From positions 2,232,001 to 2,296,000 of the forward strand of contig NZ_JABMCZ010000001.1 in NCBI RefSeq assembly GCF_013186535.1: a DNA stretch of 64,000 nucleotides, read 5' to 3'. The first letter of the stretch is position 1. The number at the start of each line of letters is the position of its first letter. The notes under the pieces were generated by a model that worked only from the letters and a program-made list of their open reading frames with translations, was not told where the DNA came from and ran no database searches. The translations under genes were made by a program, and so were the position numbers. Positions 45,137 to 53,885 of the stretch are shown piece after piece. Source of the DNA: Nocardia terpenica (GTDB lineage: Bacteria > Actinomycetota > Actinomycetes > Mycobacteriales > Mycobacteriaceae).

Positions 45137-45294
45137 CTGAACGACGGTCGGCGTGAATTCCGGTTGACTGGATGACCGCGCCGACACGCTGTGCCGAGCG
45201 AACCCGGCCGCCTACACTGGGTATAGGGGTATATAGGGCCGCAACTTCACACCCATCCGACCGGCTGACTGGTCTTGTTCTAGGTGGTGGCCCG

Positions 45295-45723
45295 ATGATC
45301 ACCATTCACCAGGCGACGAGTCGCCCTGTGCAACGGCGCTGGAGGTTTCCGGAGATGTTCGAGGAACTCGTTACCCGGCGGGCGCGCAACCGGTTCCTGG
45401 GCTGGTGGCGCTACCGACGGCACTGGGTGCAGATGCTGGACGACTGCCACCTGACCGTCACCTATCCGGACTGTACCAAATACCCTGTCCTGCAACAGAT
45501 CTCGATCGGCCGCGGCGAGGACGTGCTCCAGGTGGGCATGCTCCCCGGCCAATGCCCCGCCGACTGGGAGAACCGCACCAGACGCCTGGCCCGAGTGTTC
45601 GGCGCCTCGGAGTGCGTGGCCCGCCTGATCGGCCCGTCCCGCTTCGAACTGACCCTGCGCCACGGCAAGGCCCTGGCCGAACCCGTCCCCCTGCCTTATG
45701 GCCAGGGGAAAGGGGCGCTGTAA
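45295..45723 (+). pseudogene. N-terminal fragment of a conjugative FtsK/TraB-like translocase
   Basis: The 142 residues (ATG 45295) read RRARNRFLGWWRYRRHW, then a beta-rich block VQMLDDCHLTV and RGEDVLQVGMLPGQCPADWE, then RLARVFGASEC. This matches the region just before the ATPase of FtsK/SpoIIIE-like proteins from actinomycete integrative elements (TraSA of pSAM2 type). The Walker A and B motifs and the rest of the ATPase are missing; the frame stops at 45721-45723 and the next gene converges. It therefore looks like what remains of an integrative conjugative element. The family call is from remembered patterns. Confidence 0.6.
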
Positions 45724-45748
45724 GCCGTTCGTCGCCCGGATCCGGGAG

Positions 45749-46825
45749 TTAACGGACGTCGATCACCACGGTGGTTGCGTTGTCGGCGGATTCGCGGTCG
45801 ACTGCGCGGGTGACCAGTTGATCGGCGACGGCTTGGGGCGATACCTGCGATGCGAGTAGGGTTTTCAGCTCGTCGGGGGACAGGGCGGTGGAGACTCCGT
45901 CGGTGCACAGTAGTAGGCGGTCTCCCGATTGGCAGGACAGGCCGGTGTAGGCGATGTCGACGTGGGGAGCGACGCCGAGGGCTCGGGTGAGGATGTGGCG
46001 GTGGGGGTGGGTTCGGGCGTCGTCGGGGGCGAGTTCTCCGCGTTGGATCAGTTCGGTTGTGGCGGTGTGATCTTCGGTCAGTCGGGTCAGGCGGTGGTGG
46101 CGCAAGCGGTACAGGCGGGAGTCGCCGATATGCAGGACGGTGGCTGCGGCGTCGGTGGTGAGTGCCAGGGCGGCGAGGGTGGTGCCAGTCGCCCGGTCGC
46201 CGCCATCGGTGCGGGCCAGCTGCCAGACGTGGTGGTTGGCTTCGTGGCAGGCCGTGAACAATTCCGAGATGGTGTGGTCGGCGGCGAAGGCGGAATCGAG
46301 TGTGTCGAGGGCGAGTCGGCTGGCGGTGTCGCCGTGGTCGCCGAAGCCGTCGGCCACCGCGAACAGTCCCTCGCGGGCGAGCGCGGAGTCCTGGTTGGTG
46401 TCGCGTCCGCCGGTGCGGGTTGCCGTGGCGGCGCGGAAGGTGCGGGGCATGGGGTGTCCTTTCGACGGTGGCGCCGGGTCGATCGCCAGTGCGGCCCGGG
46501 CCTGGGCCAGTGCGCGGCGGCGGGCGGCCGAAGCGCCCGCGATATCGCGGTCCCAGCGATCGAGCCGGGCCGGATCGGGCTCGGCGAAGAAGGTCGTGAT
46601 GTCGCCGACCGCGATCCCGGCCCGGCGGAGTAGTGCGATGACCCGTGCCCGATGCACCTGCCCGGGCGAGTAGTAGCGGTAGCCCGAGAAGCCGTCGACA
46701 GCGGCGGGAACCAACAGCCCCGCGGCGGCGTAGGAGCGAAGCATCTTGGCCGACAGGCCACATCGGGAGGCGAATTCGCCGATGCTCAGTAGATCATCCA
46801 CAGCTCGAGGGTGGATCCTGCCCAT
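45749..46825 (-). CDS. MerR regulator fused to PP2C protein phosphatase
   Basis: A 358-residue two-domain protein. Residues about 12-75 are a MerR helix-turn-helix (LLSIGEFASRCGLSAKMLRS, GYRYYSPGQVHRARVIALL). From about 125 to the end is a complete PP2C-type Ser/Thr phosphatase: GGRDTNQDSA, VADGFGDHGDTAS, HIGDSRLYRLR, LLLCTDGVS and ESADNATTVV, with the metal-binding aspartates in place. The fusion suggests that DNA binding and dephosphorylation are linked, possibly answering Ser/Thr kinase signalling. The two domains are in one frame with no sign of a sequencing fault. It is the last gene of the glutaminase/NDH strand run, 13 bases after the glutaminase stop. Confidence 0.85.
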   Translation of the reverse strand: MGRIHPRAVDDLLSIGEFASRCGLSAKMLRSYAAAGLLVPAAVDGFSGYRYYSPGQVHRARVIALLRRAGIAVGDITTFFAEPDPARLDRWDRDIAGASAARRRALAQARAALAIDPAPPSKGHPMPRTFRAATATRTGGRDTNQDSALAREGLFAVADGFGDHGDTASRLALDTLDSAFAADHTISELFTACHEANHHVWQLARTDGGDRATGTTLAALALTTDAAATVLHIGDSRLYRLRHHRLTRLTEDHTATTELIQRGELAPDDARTHPHRHILTRALGVAPHVDIAYTGLSCQSGDRLLLCTDGVSTALSPDELKTLLASQVSPQAVADQLVTRAVDRESADNATTVVIDVR

Positions 46826-46838
46826 AGGGCAGAGTCAA

Positions 46839-48677
46839 TCAGTAGTCCCCGCCGCGTACTGCGGCGTCCATTTGGGCGTAGGCGTTGGCCGCGAGGCGTT
46901 CCAGGAGGGCCAGTTTCAGGTGGGGGGCCTGGTTGGTGAGGCGGTCGAAGCGGGTGGGGGGCAGGACGGCGAGGCGGAGGGCGGTTTCGGCGCGGACCTC
47001 GTTGGCGAAGGGAGTGCCTACGAGCATGGGGATTTCGCCGAAGGACATGCCTGCCGAGAGGGTCACCAGGCGATGGTTGCGGCCGTCGGCTCCGTCGAAG
47101 CCGATGCGTACCCGGCCCTCGAGAATCAGGTACAGGCCCGATCGGGTGCTGCCGCGTTCGGCGACGATCTCGCCCCGGGCGATGGTGCGGATCTCGAATT
47201 CCGTTGCCAGCCGGGAACATTCGACGGGCCCCAGGGCGGCGAGCGCGGGATGGTCCTCCACCGACAGCGAGGTGCAGGTGGGTGCGTCGGCGGGCCGGTA
47301 CTCGGCGAGCACGATGTTCTCGCACCACTCGGTGGCGGTATCGCGGTCGACGAACACCCGCCCGCGCGGATCGGTCGGGTCCAGGCTCGACACCGTGTGC
47401 CCGAGCTTGCCATCCGGGTCGACAATCGCGACTTGGCAACCGGTGGCGGCCAATTCGGCCTCCAGGCCGTTGAGCATGCGCACCGCGATCGCGCTCACCT
47501 CACCCACCCGGTGCAGATCCACCACCAGCGCCGCCAGCTCGCCCGCCTGCTCCTCGATGATGCGCACGGCCCGCTCGGCGCCCGCGAACAGCAGGTCACC
47601 GTGGAGTTCGTACACCCGGGCCCGATGCCCGTGCTCGGCCAGCACCGCCATCTCGTCGGTGCTGCGCCGCAGCCGCGACGGCACCTGGGTCACCGTGTAC
47701 TCCGACCGGATCGCCGTCCGCGCGGCCCGGGTCACGTGCAGGAAGTGCAGTTCGAGTCGTTTGGACAGCTCCCGGCAGGCGGCCACGCCGCGCACGCTGT
47801 TGCCGTGCGCGTCCAGGCGCGGGGAGTAGACGGCGATGCCGATCTGCCCCGGCAGCACCGCCAGAATGCCGCCGCCCACACCGCTTTTCGCGGGCAACCC
47901 GACCGTGGTCACCCAGTCGCCCGCCGCGTTGTACATGCCGCACGTGGTCATCACGCTGAGCACCTGCTCGGTCAGCGCGGCCGAGAGCGCCCGCTCCCGG
48001 CTGAGCGGGTTGACACCGTTATTGGCCAGCGTCGCGGCCATCACCGCGAGATCGCGGCAGGTGACATCGACCGAGCACTGGCGGAAGTAGCGATCGACGG
48101 CCTCGTCCGGATCGGAGTCGATAATGCCGAACGAGCGCAGCATGTAACCGATGGCGCGATTGCGGTATCCGGTGCGCGCCTCGGACGCGTAGACCGCCTC
48201 GTTCATGGTGAGATCACGCCCGGCGAAGCGGGAGTAGCAGCGCACGATGCGGTCGAACCGCTCGGCGGGATCGCGGCCGTCGATCAGCGAGGCCGCGGTA
48301 ATGGCCCCCGCGTTGATCATCGGATTGCGCGGCCGCTCGGTGACCGGATCCAAGCTGATCTCGTTGAAAGGCTCGCCGGAGGGCTCCACATCCATGCGAT
48401 CGGCGACGGCGGCCGGACCGCGGTCGGCCAGCGCGAGCGCGTAGGTGAACGGCTTGGAAATCGACTGAATGGTGAACGACGTCGTGTCGTCACCGCTCCC
48501 GTAGATCTGACCGTCGGCGGTCGCCAGGCACAGCGCGAACGAATCCGGCTGCACCGCAGCAAGTTCCGGAATATAGTCCGCCAACTCACCGGACCGTTCG
48601 GCGAGGCAGAGCCGGTAGACGTCGTCGACGATCCCGGCCACCACGCCGGGCCGGGAAATCGCCACGGACGACGTCAC
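46839..48677 (-). CDS. glsA: Glutaminase with C-terminal STAS and cyclic-nucleotide-binding domains
   Basis: A 612-residue fusion. Residues 1-310 are a serine-dependent glutaminase: SISKPFTYALALAD holds the SxxK nucleophile, with NPMINAGAI, MYNAAGDW and AKSGVGGGI following, so it should turn glutamine into glutamate and ammonia. A STAS domain (about 360-470, VYELHGDLLFAGAERAV, LVVDLHRV) and a Crp-type cyclic-nucleotide-binding fold (about 490-600, FEIRTIARGEIVAERGS, SFGEIPMLVG) follow, as in many actinobacterial glutaminases. GTG 48677 overlaps the NDH-2 stop (GTGA), so the two genes are coupled. The added domains may control activity. Confidence 0.9.
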   Translation of the reverse strand: MTSSVAISRPGVVAGIVDDVYRLCLAERSGELADYIPELAAVQPDSFALCLATADGQIYGSGDDTTSFTIQSISKPFTYALALADRGPAAVADRMDVEPSGEPFNEISLDPVTERPRNPMINAGAITAASLIDGRDPAERFDRIVRCYSRFAGRDLTMNEAVYASEARTGYRNRAIGYMLRSFGIIDSDPDEAVDRYFRQCSVDVTCRDLAVMAATLANNGVNPLSRERALSAALTEQVLSVMTTCGMYNAAGDWVTTVGLPAKSGVGGGILAVLPGQIGIAVYSPRLDAHGNSVRGVAACRELSKRLELHFLHVTRAARTAIRSEYTVTQVPSRLRRSTDEMAVLAEHGHRARVYELHGDLLFAGAERAVRIIEEQAGELAALVVDLHRVGEVSAIAVRMLNGLEAELAATGCQVAIVDPDGKLGHTVSSLDPTDPRGRVFVDRDTATEWCENIVLAEYRPADAPTCTSLSVEDHPALAALGPVECSRLATEFEIRTIARGEIVAERGSTRSGLYLILEGRVRIGFDGADGRNHRLVTLSAGMSFGEIPMLVGTPFANEVRAETALRLAVLPPTRFDRLTNQAPHLKLALLERLAANAYAQMDAAVRGGDY

Positions 48678-50035
48678 CCTTTCCCGCCGAGCGCGTCGAG
48701 CATCGGCGGAACCTCGTCGGCCGGAAGATAGCAACCCGTCTGCTCGAAGCCGCCGATGGTGTGGGTCCCGTAGTCGCCGTAGCCGATACGCAGGAAGTCG
48801 TCGCCGCTGAGCCCGTGGACGGTCCAGTCGAAGGCCACCCGGGCCCGCGCGACGATCGTCCGCAAGGCCATCAGGTGATAGCCGCGCGTCACGAATTGCG
48901 CTGGCACACCGCGCAATCCGACCTTCAACGGCCGGGCCAGCGCATCCTTGCCGCCGAGATCCACCACCATGCCCAGATCCGGATGCCGATACGGCTCGCG
49001 CCGCCCGCCGCGCAGCTCGGCGACCAGATTCTTGCCGAGATGGCGTCCCTGCCGCATGGCGTGCTGCGCGGTGGGCGCGCACACGGCGCCGCCGCCCGTG
49101 GCCAGATCGGGCACCGCGGCGGCATCGCCGCACGCCCACACGCCGGTCATCCCCGGCACGGCGAGATCGGCGTCGGCGACGATGCGGCCCTTGTCGGTGT
49201 CCGCCCCCAGGTGTCCGGCCAGCGGACTGGGCGCGACACCGGCGGTCCACACCACCGTCCGAGTCCGGATGGTCCGGCCGTTGGTGAGCGTCACGCCGTG
49301 CGCGGTGACCTCCTTCGCCGAAGCACCGAAGATCAGCTCGATACCGCGTTCGGCCAGATGACGTTTCGCGTCCGCCTGCAACCGCTCGCCGAGCTCCGGC
49401 ATGATCCGGTCGCCGTGGGTGACCAGATGCCACCGCACCATGCCCGACTCCAGCTTCGGGAAATAGCGCCGGGCCGCGGCCTGGGTGACCTTGTTGAGCA
49501 CCGCGGTGGTCTCGGTTCCGGCGTAGCCCGCGCCGATGGTGACGAAGTTCAGCCGCTCGCGATCCTCGTCCTCCTCGCCCCGCACCGCCGCCACATCCAG
49601 CTGCTGGAGCACGTGGTCGCGCAGGAACATGGCCTCGGCCAAGGTCTTCACGCCGAACCCGTGCTCCTGCAACCCCGGCACGTCGAGCACGCGGGTGATG
49701 CTGCCCGGAACCAGCACCAGATGGTCGTAGTCGAGGGCGCATTCGCCGCCCGCGGAGCGGCGCACCACCACCTGCCGGGTCACCGGATGCACCCCGATGG
49801 CCATGCCCGGAACCACCTCGGTGCGGCGCAGCACCCGCCGCAGCGACACCGATATCGAGCGCGGATTGAGCACCCCCGAGGCGACCTGCGGCAGCAGCGG
49901 CAGATAGAGCAGACCGGCGTCGGGCGTCACGAGCTGGACGAACGCCTCCTCCGGCCGCAGGTGGCGTTCCAGATACCGGGCGCACTCGACGCCGGAGAAA
50001 CCACCGCCGACGATCACGATCTTCGTGGGTGCCAT
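48674..50035 (-). CDS. ndh: Type II NADH dehydrogenase-like flavoprotein
   Basis: The 453-residue protein has two dinucleotide folds: FAD motif IVGGGFSGVECARYL at the N-terminus and NADH motif IGAGYAGTETTAVL near 165-180, plus WTAGVAPSPLAG and VWACGDAAAVPD, characteristic of NDH-2. It probably oxidises NADH and passes electrons to menaquinone at the membrane without pumping protons. The C-terminal region has a short hydrophobic/amphipathic part for membrane contact. It is overlapped by the glutaminase gene. Confidence 0.85.
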   Translation of the reverse strand: MAPTKIVIVGGGFSGVECARYLERHLRPEEAFVQLVTPDAGLLYLPLLPQVASGVLNPRSISVSLRRVLRRTEVVPGMAIGVHPVTRQVVVRRSAGGECALDYDHLVLVPGSITRVLDVPGLQEHGFGVKTLAEAMFLRDHVLQQLDVAAVRGEEDEDRERLNFVTIGAGYAGTETTAVLNKVTQAAARRYFPKLESGMVRWHLVTHGDRIMPELGERLQADAKRHLAERGIELIFGASAKEVTAHGVTLTNGRTIRTRTVVWTAGVAPSPLAGHLGADTDKGRIVADADLAVPGMTGVWACGDAAAVPDLATGGGAVCAPTAQHAMRQGRHLGKNLVAELRGGRREPYRHPDLGMVVDLGGKDALARPLKVGLRGVPAQFVTRGYHLMALRTIVARARVAFDWTVHGLSGDDFLRIGYGDYGTHTIGGFEQTGCYLPADEVPPMLDALGGKG

Positions 50036-50144
50036 GGTGCCACCCTAACGACTCGGGCTGTGCGCGAGCGCTCTTCGATGCGCAGACGAGACACCGGGTG
50101 GGTACGGTCATCGGACATCACATCAGCGCAGACGGGATACCGGC

Positions 50145-50855
50145 ATGAAAATCGACCAGGTCGCCGACACCGTTTACGTCGTCACCGGGACCAACGTCAA
50201 CTGGTCGTTGGTCACCGACGGCTCCGGCGTCACGCTCATCGACGCCGGATACCCCGGCGATACCGACGCGGTGATCGAATCCATTCGCGGCATCGGCCAC
50301 GACCCGGCCGACCTGGCGGCGATTCTGCTCACCCACGCGCACCTCGATCACATCGGCGCCATCCCCACCCTCGTCGAACGCACCGGCGTCCCCGTCTACA
50401 CCGGAGCCCGCGAGGCCGCGCACGCCCGCCGCGAATTCCTCCAGCAGATCAGCCCTTCGGAGATGGTCGGCCAGCTGCTCACCCGGGGCGGGCCGCGCTG
50501 GGTGGCCCAGACACTGCGCGCGGTGCAGGGGCGCATCGGCATGACCGTGCCCACCGCCACCGCCTACGACGACGACATCCTCGCGGCACTGCCGGGCGGT
50601 TTCGTCGCCGTCCCGACACCCGGTCACACCAGCGGCCACACCGCCTATCTCATGCCGTCCGAGGGAATCCTGTTCAGCGGCGACGCGCTCGTCACCGGCC
50701 ACCCCCTGCTCCGCGACACCGGGCCACGGCCGCTGCCCACCGTGTTCAACCACGACGAATCGCTCACCCGGCGCACCGCGAAATCCCTACTCGACACATC
50801 ACCCACATTGCTCGTGCCCGGGCACGGAACACCTTGGTATAAGACGTTTGTATAG
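50145..50855 (+). CDS. MBL-fold metallo-hydrolase
   Basis: A 236-residue metallo-beta-lactamase-fold protein. The metal motif is THAHLDHIGA (HxHxDH), with further ligands expected in TPGHTSGHTAY, GDALVTG and the C-terminal PGHGTP. This is the glyoxalase II/ZumT-like group that hydrolyses thioesters or other esters using two metal ions. It is divergent from the NDH-2 gene by 109 bases. Its last bases overlap a candidate operator for the desaturase gene that follows 33 bases later. Confidence 0.87.
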   Translation: MKIDQVADTVYVVTGTNVNWSLVTDGSGVTLIDAGYPGDTDAVIESIRGIGHDPADLAAILLTHAHLDHIGAIPTLVERTGVPVYTGAREAAHARREFLQQISPSEMVGQLLTRGGPRWVAQTLRAVQGRIGMTVPTATAYDDDILAALPGGFVAVPTPGHTSGHTAYLMPSEGILFSGDALVTGHPLLRDTGPRPLPTVFNHDESLTRRTAKSLLDTSPTLLVPGHGTPWYKTFV

Positions 50856-50873
50856 AACAAATGTCTAAAACAT
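50843..50873 (+). promoter_or_regulatory. Candidate operator for the desaturase gene
   Basis: GACGTTTGT (50843-50851) and ACAAATGTC (50857-50865) form a 9-bp inverted repeat with one mismatch, and ATGT/ACAT at 50861-50873 forms a second nested dyad. The AT-rich stretch lies across the stop of the MBL gene and 16-46 bases before the desaturase ATG, where a promoter is expected. The binding protein is unknown. Confidence 0.5.
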
Positions 50874-50888
50874 GCGTATGATTGCCGC

Positions 50889-51926
50889 ATGAGTTATGCA
50901 CCGGGCGCGGCCCCCTCTTCCTTCGAGTCGCCCCACGCGAGCGACTTCAGTCGATTGGCGGCCGATGTCCGCCGGGCCGGGCACTTTCGGCGCCGCCCCC
51001 TCTACTACACGGTACGGCTCGCCGCCGTCTTCGGGCTCTATATCGCCGGATGGGCAAGCTTTTTCGCGCTGGGAGACTCGTGGTGGCAGCTCGTCGTCGC
51101 CGGGGGGTGCGCGATTGTCTTCGCTCAAATCGCCCTTATTGGACACGATCTCGCGCATCGCCAGGTTTTCGGGCAGCGGTGGATCAGCGATGCGCTGGGC
51201 CGGGTGGTGGGAAATCTGGCCATCGGTCTGGGTTACGGCTGGTGGATGAACAAGCACACCCGCCACCACGCCAACCCCAACCACGAGGACCTCGATCCCG
51301 ATGTCGCCCCGGACATTCTGGTGTGGTCGCTCGATCAGGCGCGCGACAGCCGCGGACTGGTCCGCTTCGTCGGCCGGTGGCAGGCCCTGCTGTTCTACCC
51401 GCTACTGCTGCTGGAGGGCATCAATCTGCATGTGGGTGGTGTCCGCGCGCTGCGTGAGCCGTGGATGAAGCAGCGCGGGCTGGAGGCGGCCCTGCTGTTC
51501 GCGCACTTCGCCCTCTACCTGGCCGCCGTGGCGTGGGTGCTCTCGCCGGGTAAAGCGTTGCTGTTCATCGCGATTCACCAGGGCCTGTTCGGCGTGTACA
51601 TGGGCTGCGTCTTCGCGCCCGGCCACAAGGGCATGCCGACCCTGACCACCGGCGCCCGGCTCGACTTCCTGCGCAAGCAGGTGCTGACCACCCGTAATGT
51701 GCGCGGCGGCTGGCTCATCGACATCGCGATGGGCGGCCTGAACTACCAGATCGAACACCACCTCTTCCCGAGCATCTCGACCCCGGGCCTGCGCGCGGTG
51801 CAACCGCTGGTGCGCACCTACTGCCTCGAACTCGGATTGCCGTATCACGAAACGGGTTTCGTGGCCTCGCACATCGAAGCGCTCGGCCACCTCCACCGCG
51901 TCGGCGCCCCGATCCGCAACGGATGA
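50889..51926 (+). CDS. Membrane fatty-acid desaturase
   Basis: A 345-residue membrane di-iron desaturase. The three histidine boxes are clear: GHDLAHRQ, HTRHHANPNHEDLDPD and QIEHHLFP, the last with the QxxHH pattern of front-end/linoleoyl-CoA desaturase-like enzymes. There are about four to five membrane helices. It introduces a double bond into acyl-CoA or phospholipid acyl chains with O2 and an electron donor. No cytochrome b5 domain is fused, so electrons must come from a separate reductase. Expression is probably set by the AT-rich dyad before the start. Confidence 0.88.
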   Translation: MSYAPGAAPSSFESPHASDFSRLAADVRRAGHFRRRPLYYTVRLAAVFGLYIAGWASFFALGDSWWQLVVAGGCAIVFAQIALIGHDLAHRQVFGQRWISDALGRVVGNLAIGLGYGWWMNKHTRHHANPNHEDLDPDVAPDILVWSLDQARDSRGLVRFVGRWQALLFYPLLLLEGINLHVGGVRALREPWMKQRGLEAALLFAHFALYLAAVAWVLSPGKALLFIAIHQGLFGVYMGCVFAPGHKGMPTLTTGARLDFLRKQVLTTRNVRGGWLIDIAMGGLNYQIEHHLFPSISTPGLRAVQPLVRTYCLELGLPYHETGFVASHIEALGHLHRVGAPIRNG

Positions 51927-51956
51927 TCCCTGCCGCCTTGGCTATTCGCGGCGATC

Positions 51957-52745
51957 TCAGTGGCCCATGACGTTGGTGTACATGGTGTGGAACGGCTCCG
52001 GGCTGATGCTGAGGTCGCCGCGGAAGGGGAAATCCATTGCGGCGATGAGGTAGATCATGGTGGCGAGGAAGAAGGCGAACAGGCCCGCCAGCAGCAGATG
52101 CGCGGTGCGGTGCTCGAAGACGAACAGGCACATGAGTGCGATATTGACCGAGGCGCCGATGATGATGACGACCCACAGCACGGTCGGAATGCCGCCGGAG
52201 GAATCGTTGATGCGGTGCCGCCGAACCTGATCGAACTGGGCGAACTGGGTGATGACGGCGGAGTGCACGATCTTGTCGGCCTCGGTGTGCGGCTGGAAGT
52301 CGAGCATGTGCTGCTGGAACCGGGTGACCAGCGCGGTGCCACCCATCGGCTCGACGCCGTTCTGTAGCGCGGGCCACGCCACATTGAGCACATTGTCGGT
52401 GTAGTCGATCAGATCCCTTTGCAGCACAGTGCGTTGCGGGTCCGGATAGGCCGACACCTCCCGGTACAGGGTGCCCAGCGCGGCGGCCTCGTCGGACACC
52501 ACGCTGCCCGCCGTGTCGTAGGACTGATAGGTCGCCGCCGCCGTCAGCCCGAGCAGCAGGCCGTAGAAGACACCACCCACGGTGAGCACCATGGTGACCA
52601 TCTCGTTCATGCCGTGCTGGTCACCGAAGACCTTCCGCACGGCAGGCCGGGTGATCAGGACGCTCACACACGTCACGAGCACCACCACCCCGGCGATGAT
52701 GATGAACGACAACCACGACGGCAACCCATAAATCCAGGTGAACAC
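51957..52745 (-). CDS. DUF4239 (bestrophin-like) membrane protein B
   Basis: The 262-residue protein has two N-terminal helices (WLSFIIIAGVVVLVTCVSVL and TVGGVFYGLLLGLTAAATYQ), a soluble helical middle part with YREVSAYPDPQR and DLIDYTDNV, and two C-terminal helices (VLWVVIIIGASVNIALMCLF and LLLAGLFAFFLATMIYLIAA). This is the DUF4239 layout, thought to form a bestrophin-like channel fold. It is the last gene of the encapsulin operon, 40 bases after the GSA-repeat gene. A related protein is encoded two genes upstream. The transported species is unknown. Confidence 0.8.
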   Translation of the reverse strand: MFTWIYGLPSWLSFIIIAGVVVLVTCVSVLITRPAVRKVFGDQHGMNEMVTMVLTVGGVFYGLLLGLTAAATYQSYDTAGSVVSDEAAALGTLYREVSAYPDPQRTVLQRDLIDYTDNVLNVAWPALQNGVEPMGGTALVTRFQQHMLDFQPHTEADKIVHSAVITQFAQFDQVRRHRINDSSGGIPTVLWVVIIIGASVNIALMCLFVFEHRTAHLLLAGLFAFFLATMIYLIAAMDFPFRGDLSISPEPFHTMYTNVMGH

Positions 52746-52785
52746 GGTGACTCCCAGGCTGGAGGACTGATGACGACGAGAAGGG

Positions 52786-53874
52786 TCAGCTCGGCCTGCG
52801 GCGGCCGACAGCGGGTGCCCCGGTCGCGATAACGACGACCACCAGCAGCACCGTCACCCATTCGGTGAAATTCCAAGAATCCGTTTCGATCTCGGATTCG
52901 GCACTGTGCGCCTGCGCGGGTCGCACCGGCTGCGCCGCAAGCGGAATGCGGGGTTCGATGACCGGCGCAACCGGCGGAGGCGTCGCAATGACGGTCGCGG
53001 GATGCGGCGGGGGAGCGGGCGCGCCGACGAGCAGCGGCAGACCGGGGTCCCTCAGCGGCACGGGCGGCGGACCGCCGAGAGCGAGCAGACACGCCAGCGC
53101 GGCCGCGGTAGCAGCACTCCCGACCGCAGCACTCCCGATGGCCGCACTCCCGAAAACAGCACTCCCACCAGATGATCCGCCCCCAACAAGCGCCGGTCCC
53201 CCCGACCCACTCCCCACAGCACTACCGAGCCCCGCCCCGAGCAAACCGACCGCACTGCCGAGAGCGCTTCCAGCGGAAGCACTTCCGCTTGCACTCCCAA
53301 TGGCGGCACTACCGAGAGCAGCGCTACCGAGAGCGCTACCGAGAGTGGCGCTACCGCCCGCGCTTCCAACTGAGGCGCTCCCTACGTCAGCGCTGCCAGC
53401 CGCGCTTCCGGCAGCGGCGCTTCCGATGGCTGCGCTGCCAGCGGCGCTTCCGATCGCCGCGCTTCCGGTAGCGGCGCTGGCCAGGCACAGCGGTAGTACT
53501 CCCGCGTCGAGCGTGGTCGCGTTGGCGGAGGGGTTCGGCCGCACATCGATGTCGGTGTGCGGATCCGATTCGGCCCGAGCAACATTGGCGTCGGGATCGG
53601 CGGCGCGAGCCCTGCCCAAGGGCCTGCCCAGGTTGGGCCAGTGGGGACCGGGTTGGGCGCTGCCGCTCGGCGGGCCCAAGCTCAGTTCCGTGTCGAGTCC
53701 GGCGCTGCCGCTGGCGAGGCCGGTTTCCGGCAGGGTGCTGCCGGTTGCGGGGCCGGGGAGGGCATGGGGGAGCGGCTCCCACCCGGCGGGGGGATCGGCG
53801 GTTGCAAGCCCGCTCGCCGGGAGCCAGGTGATGGCCGCGGCGGCGAGAAGCGTTGTTACTCTTCGGGAAACCAT
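52786..53874 (-). CDS. Exported low-complexity protein with GSA repeats
   Basis: A 362-residue protein from ATG 53874: signal peptide (RRVTTLLAAAAITWLPASGLATA), about 120 residues rich in Pro/Gly/Asp, then a long stretch of near-regular 6-9-residue GSAA, GSAAI, GSALG repeats (about 150-270), a Pro-rich segment, and a C-terminal membrane helix (WVTVLLVVVVIATGAPAV) with a basic end. It should span the envelope, anchored at its C-terminus with a flexible outer part. The gene starts 11 bases after the DUF4239 A stop. Homologues and function are not known to me. The biased sequence is real coding: signal peptide and anchor share one frame. Confidence 0.7.
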   Translation of the reverse strand: MVSRRVTTLLAAAAITWLPASGLATADPPAGWEPLPHALPGPATGSTLPETGLASGSAGLDTELSLGPPSGSAQPGPHWPNLGRPLGRARAADPDANVARAESDPHTDIDVRPNPSANATTLDAGVLPLCLASAATGSAAIGSAAGSAAIGSAAAGSAAGSADVGSASVGSAGGSATLGSALGSAALGSAAIGSASGSASAGSALGSAVGLLGAGLGSAVGSGSGGPALVGGGSSGGSAVFGSAAIGSAAVGSAATAAALACLLALGGPPPVPLRDPGLPLLVGAPAPPPHPATVIATPPPVAPVIEPRIPLAAQPVRPAQAHSAESEIETDSWNFTEWVTVLLVVVVIATGAPAVGRRRPS

Positions 53875-53885
53875 CTCTGCCTCAT

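Noticed and set aside
53100..53480. Simple-sequence DNA with GCGCTACCGAGAGC-like units, possible non-coding repeat
   Set aside because: It codes for the GSA repeats of an exported protein that has a signal peptide before and a membrane anchor after it in the same frame.
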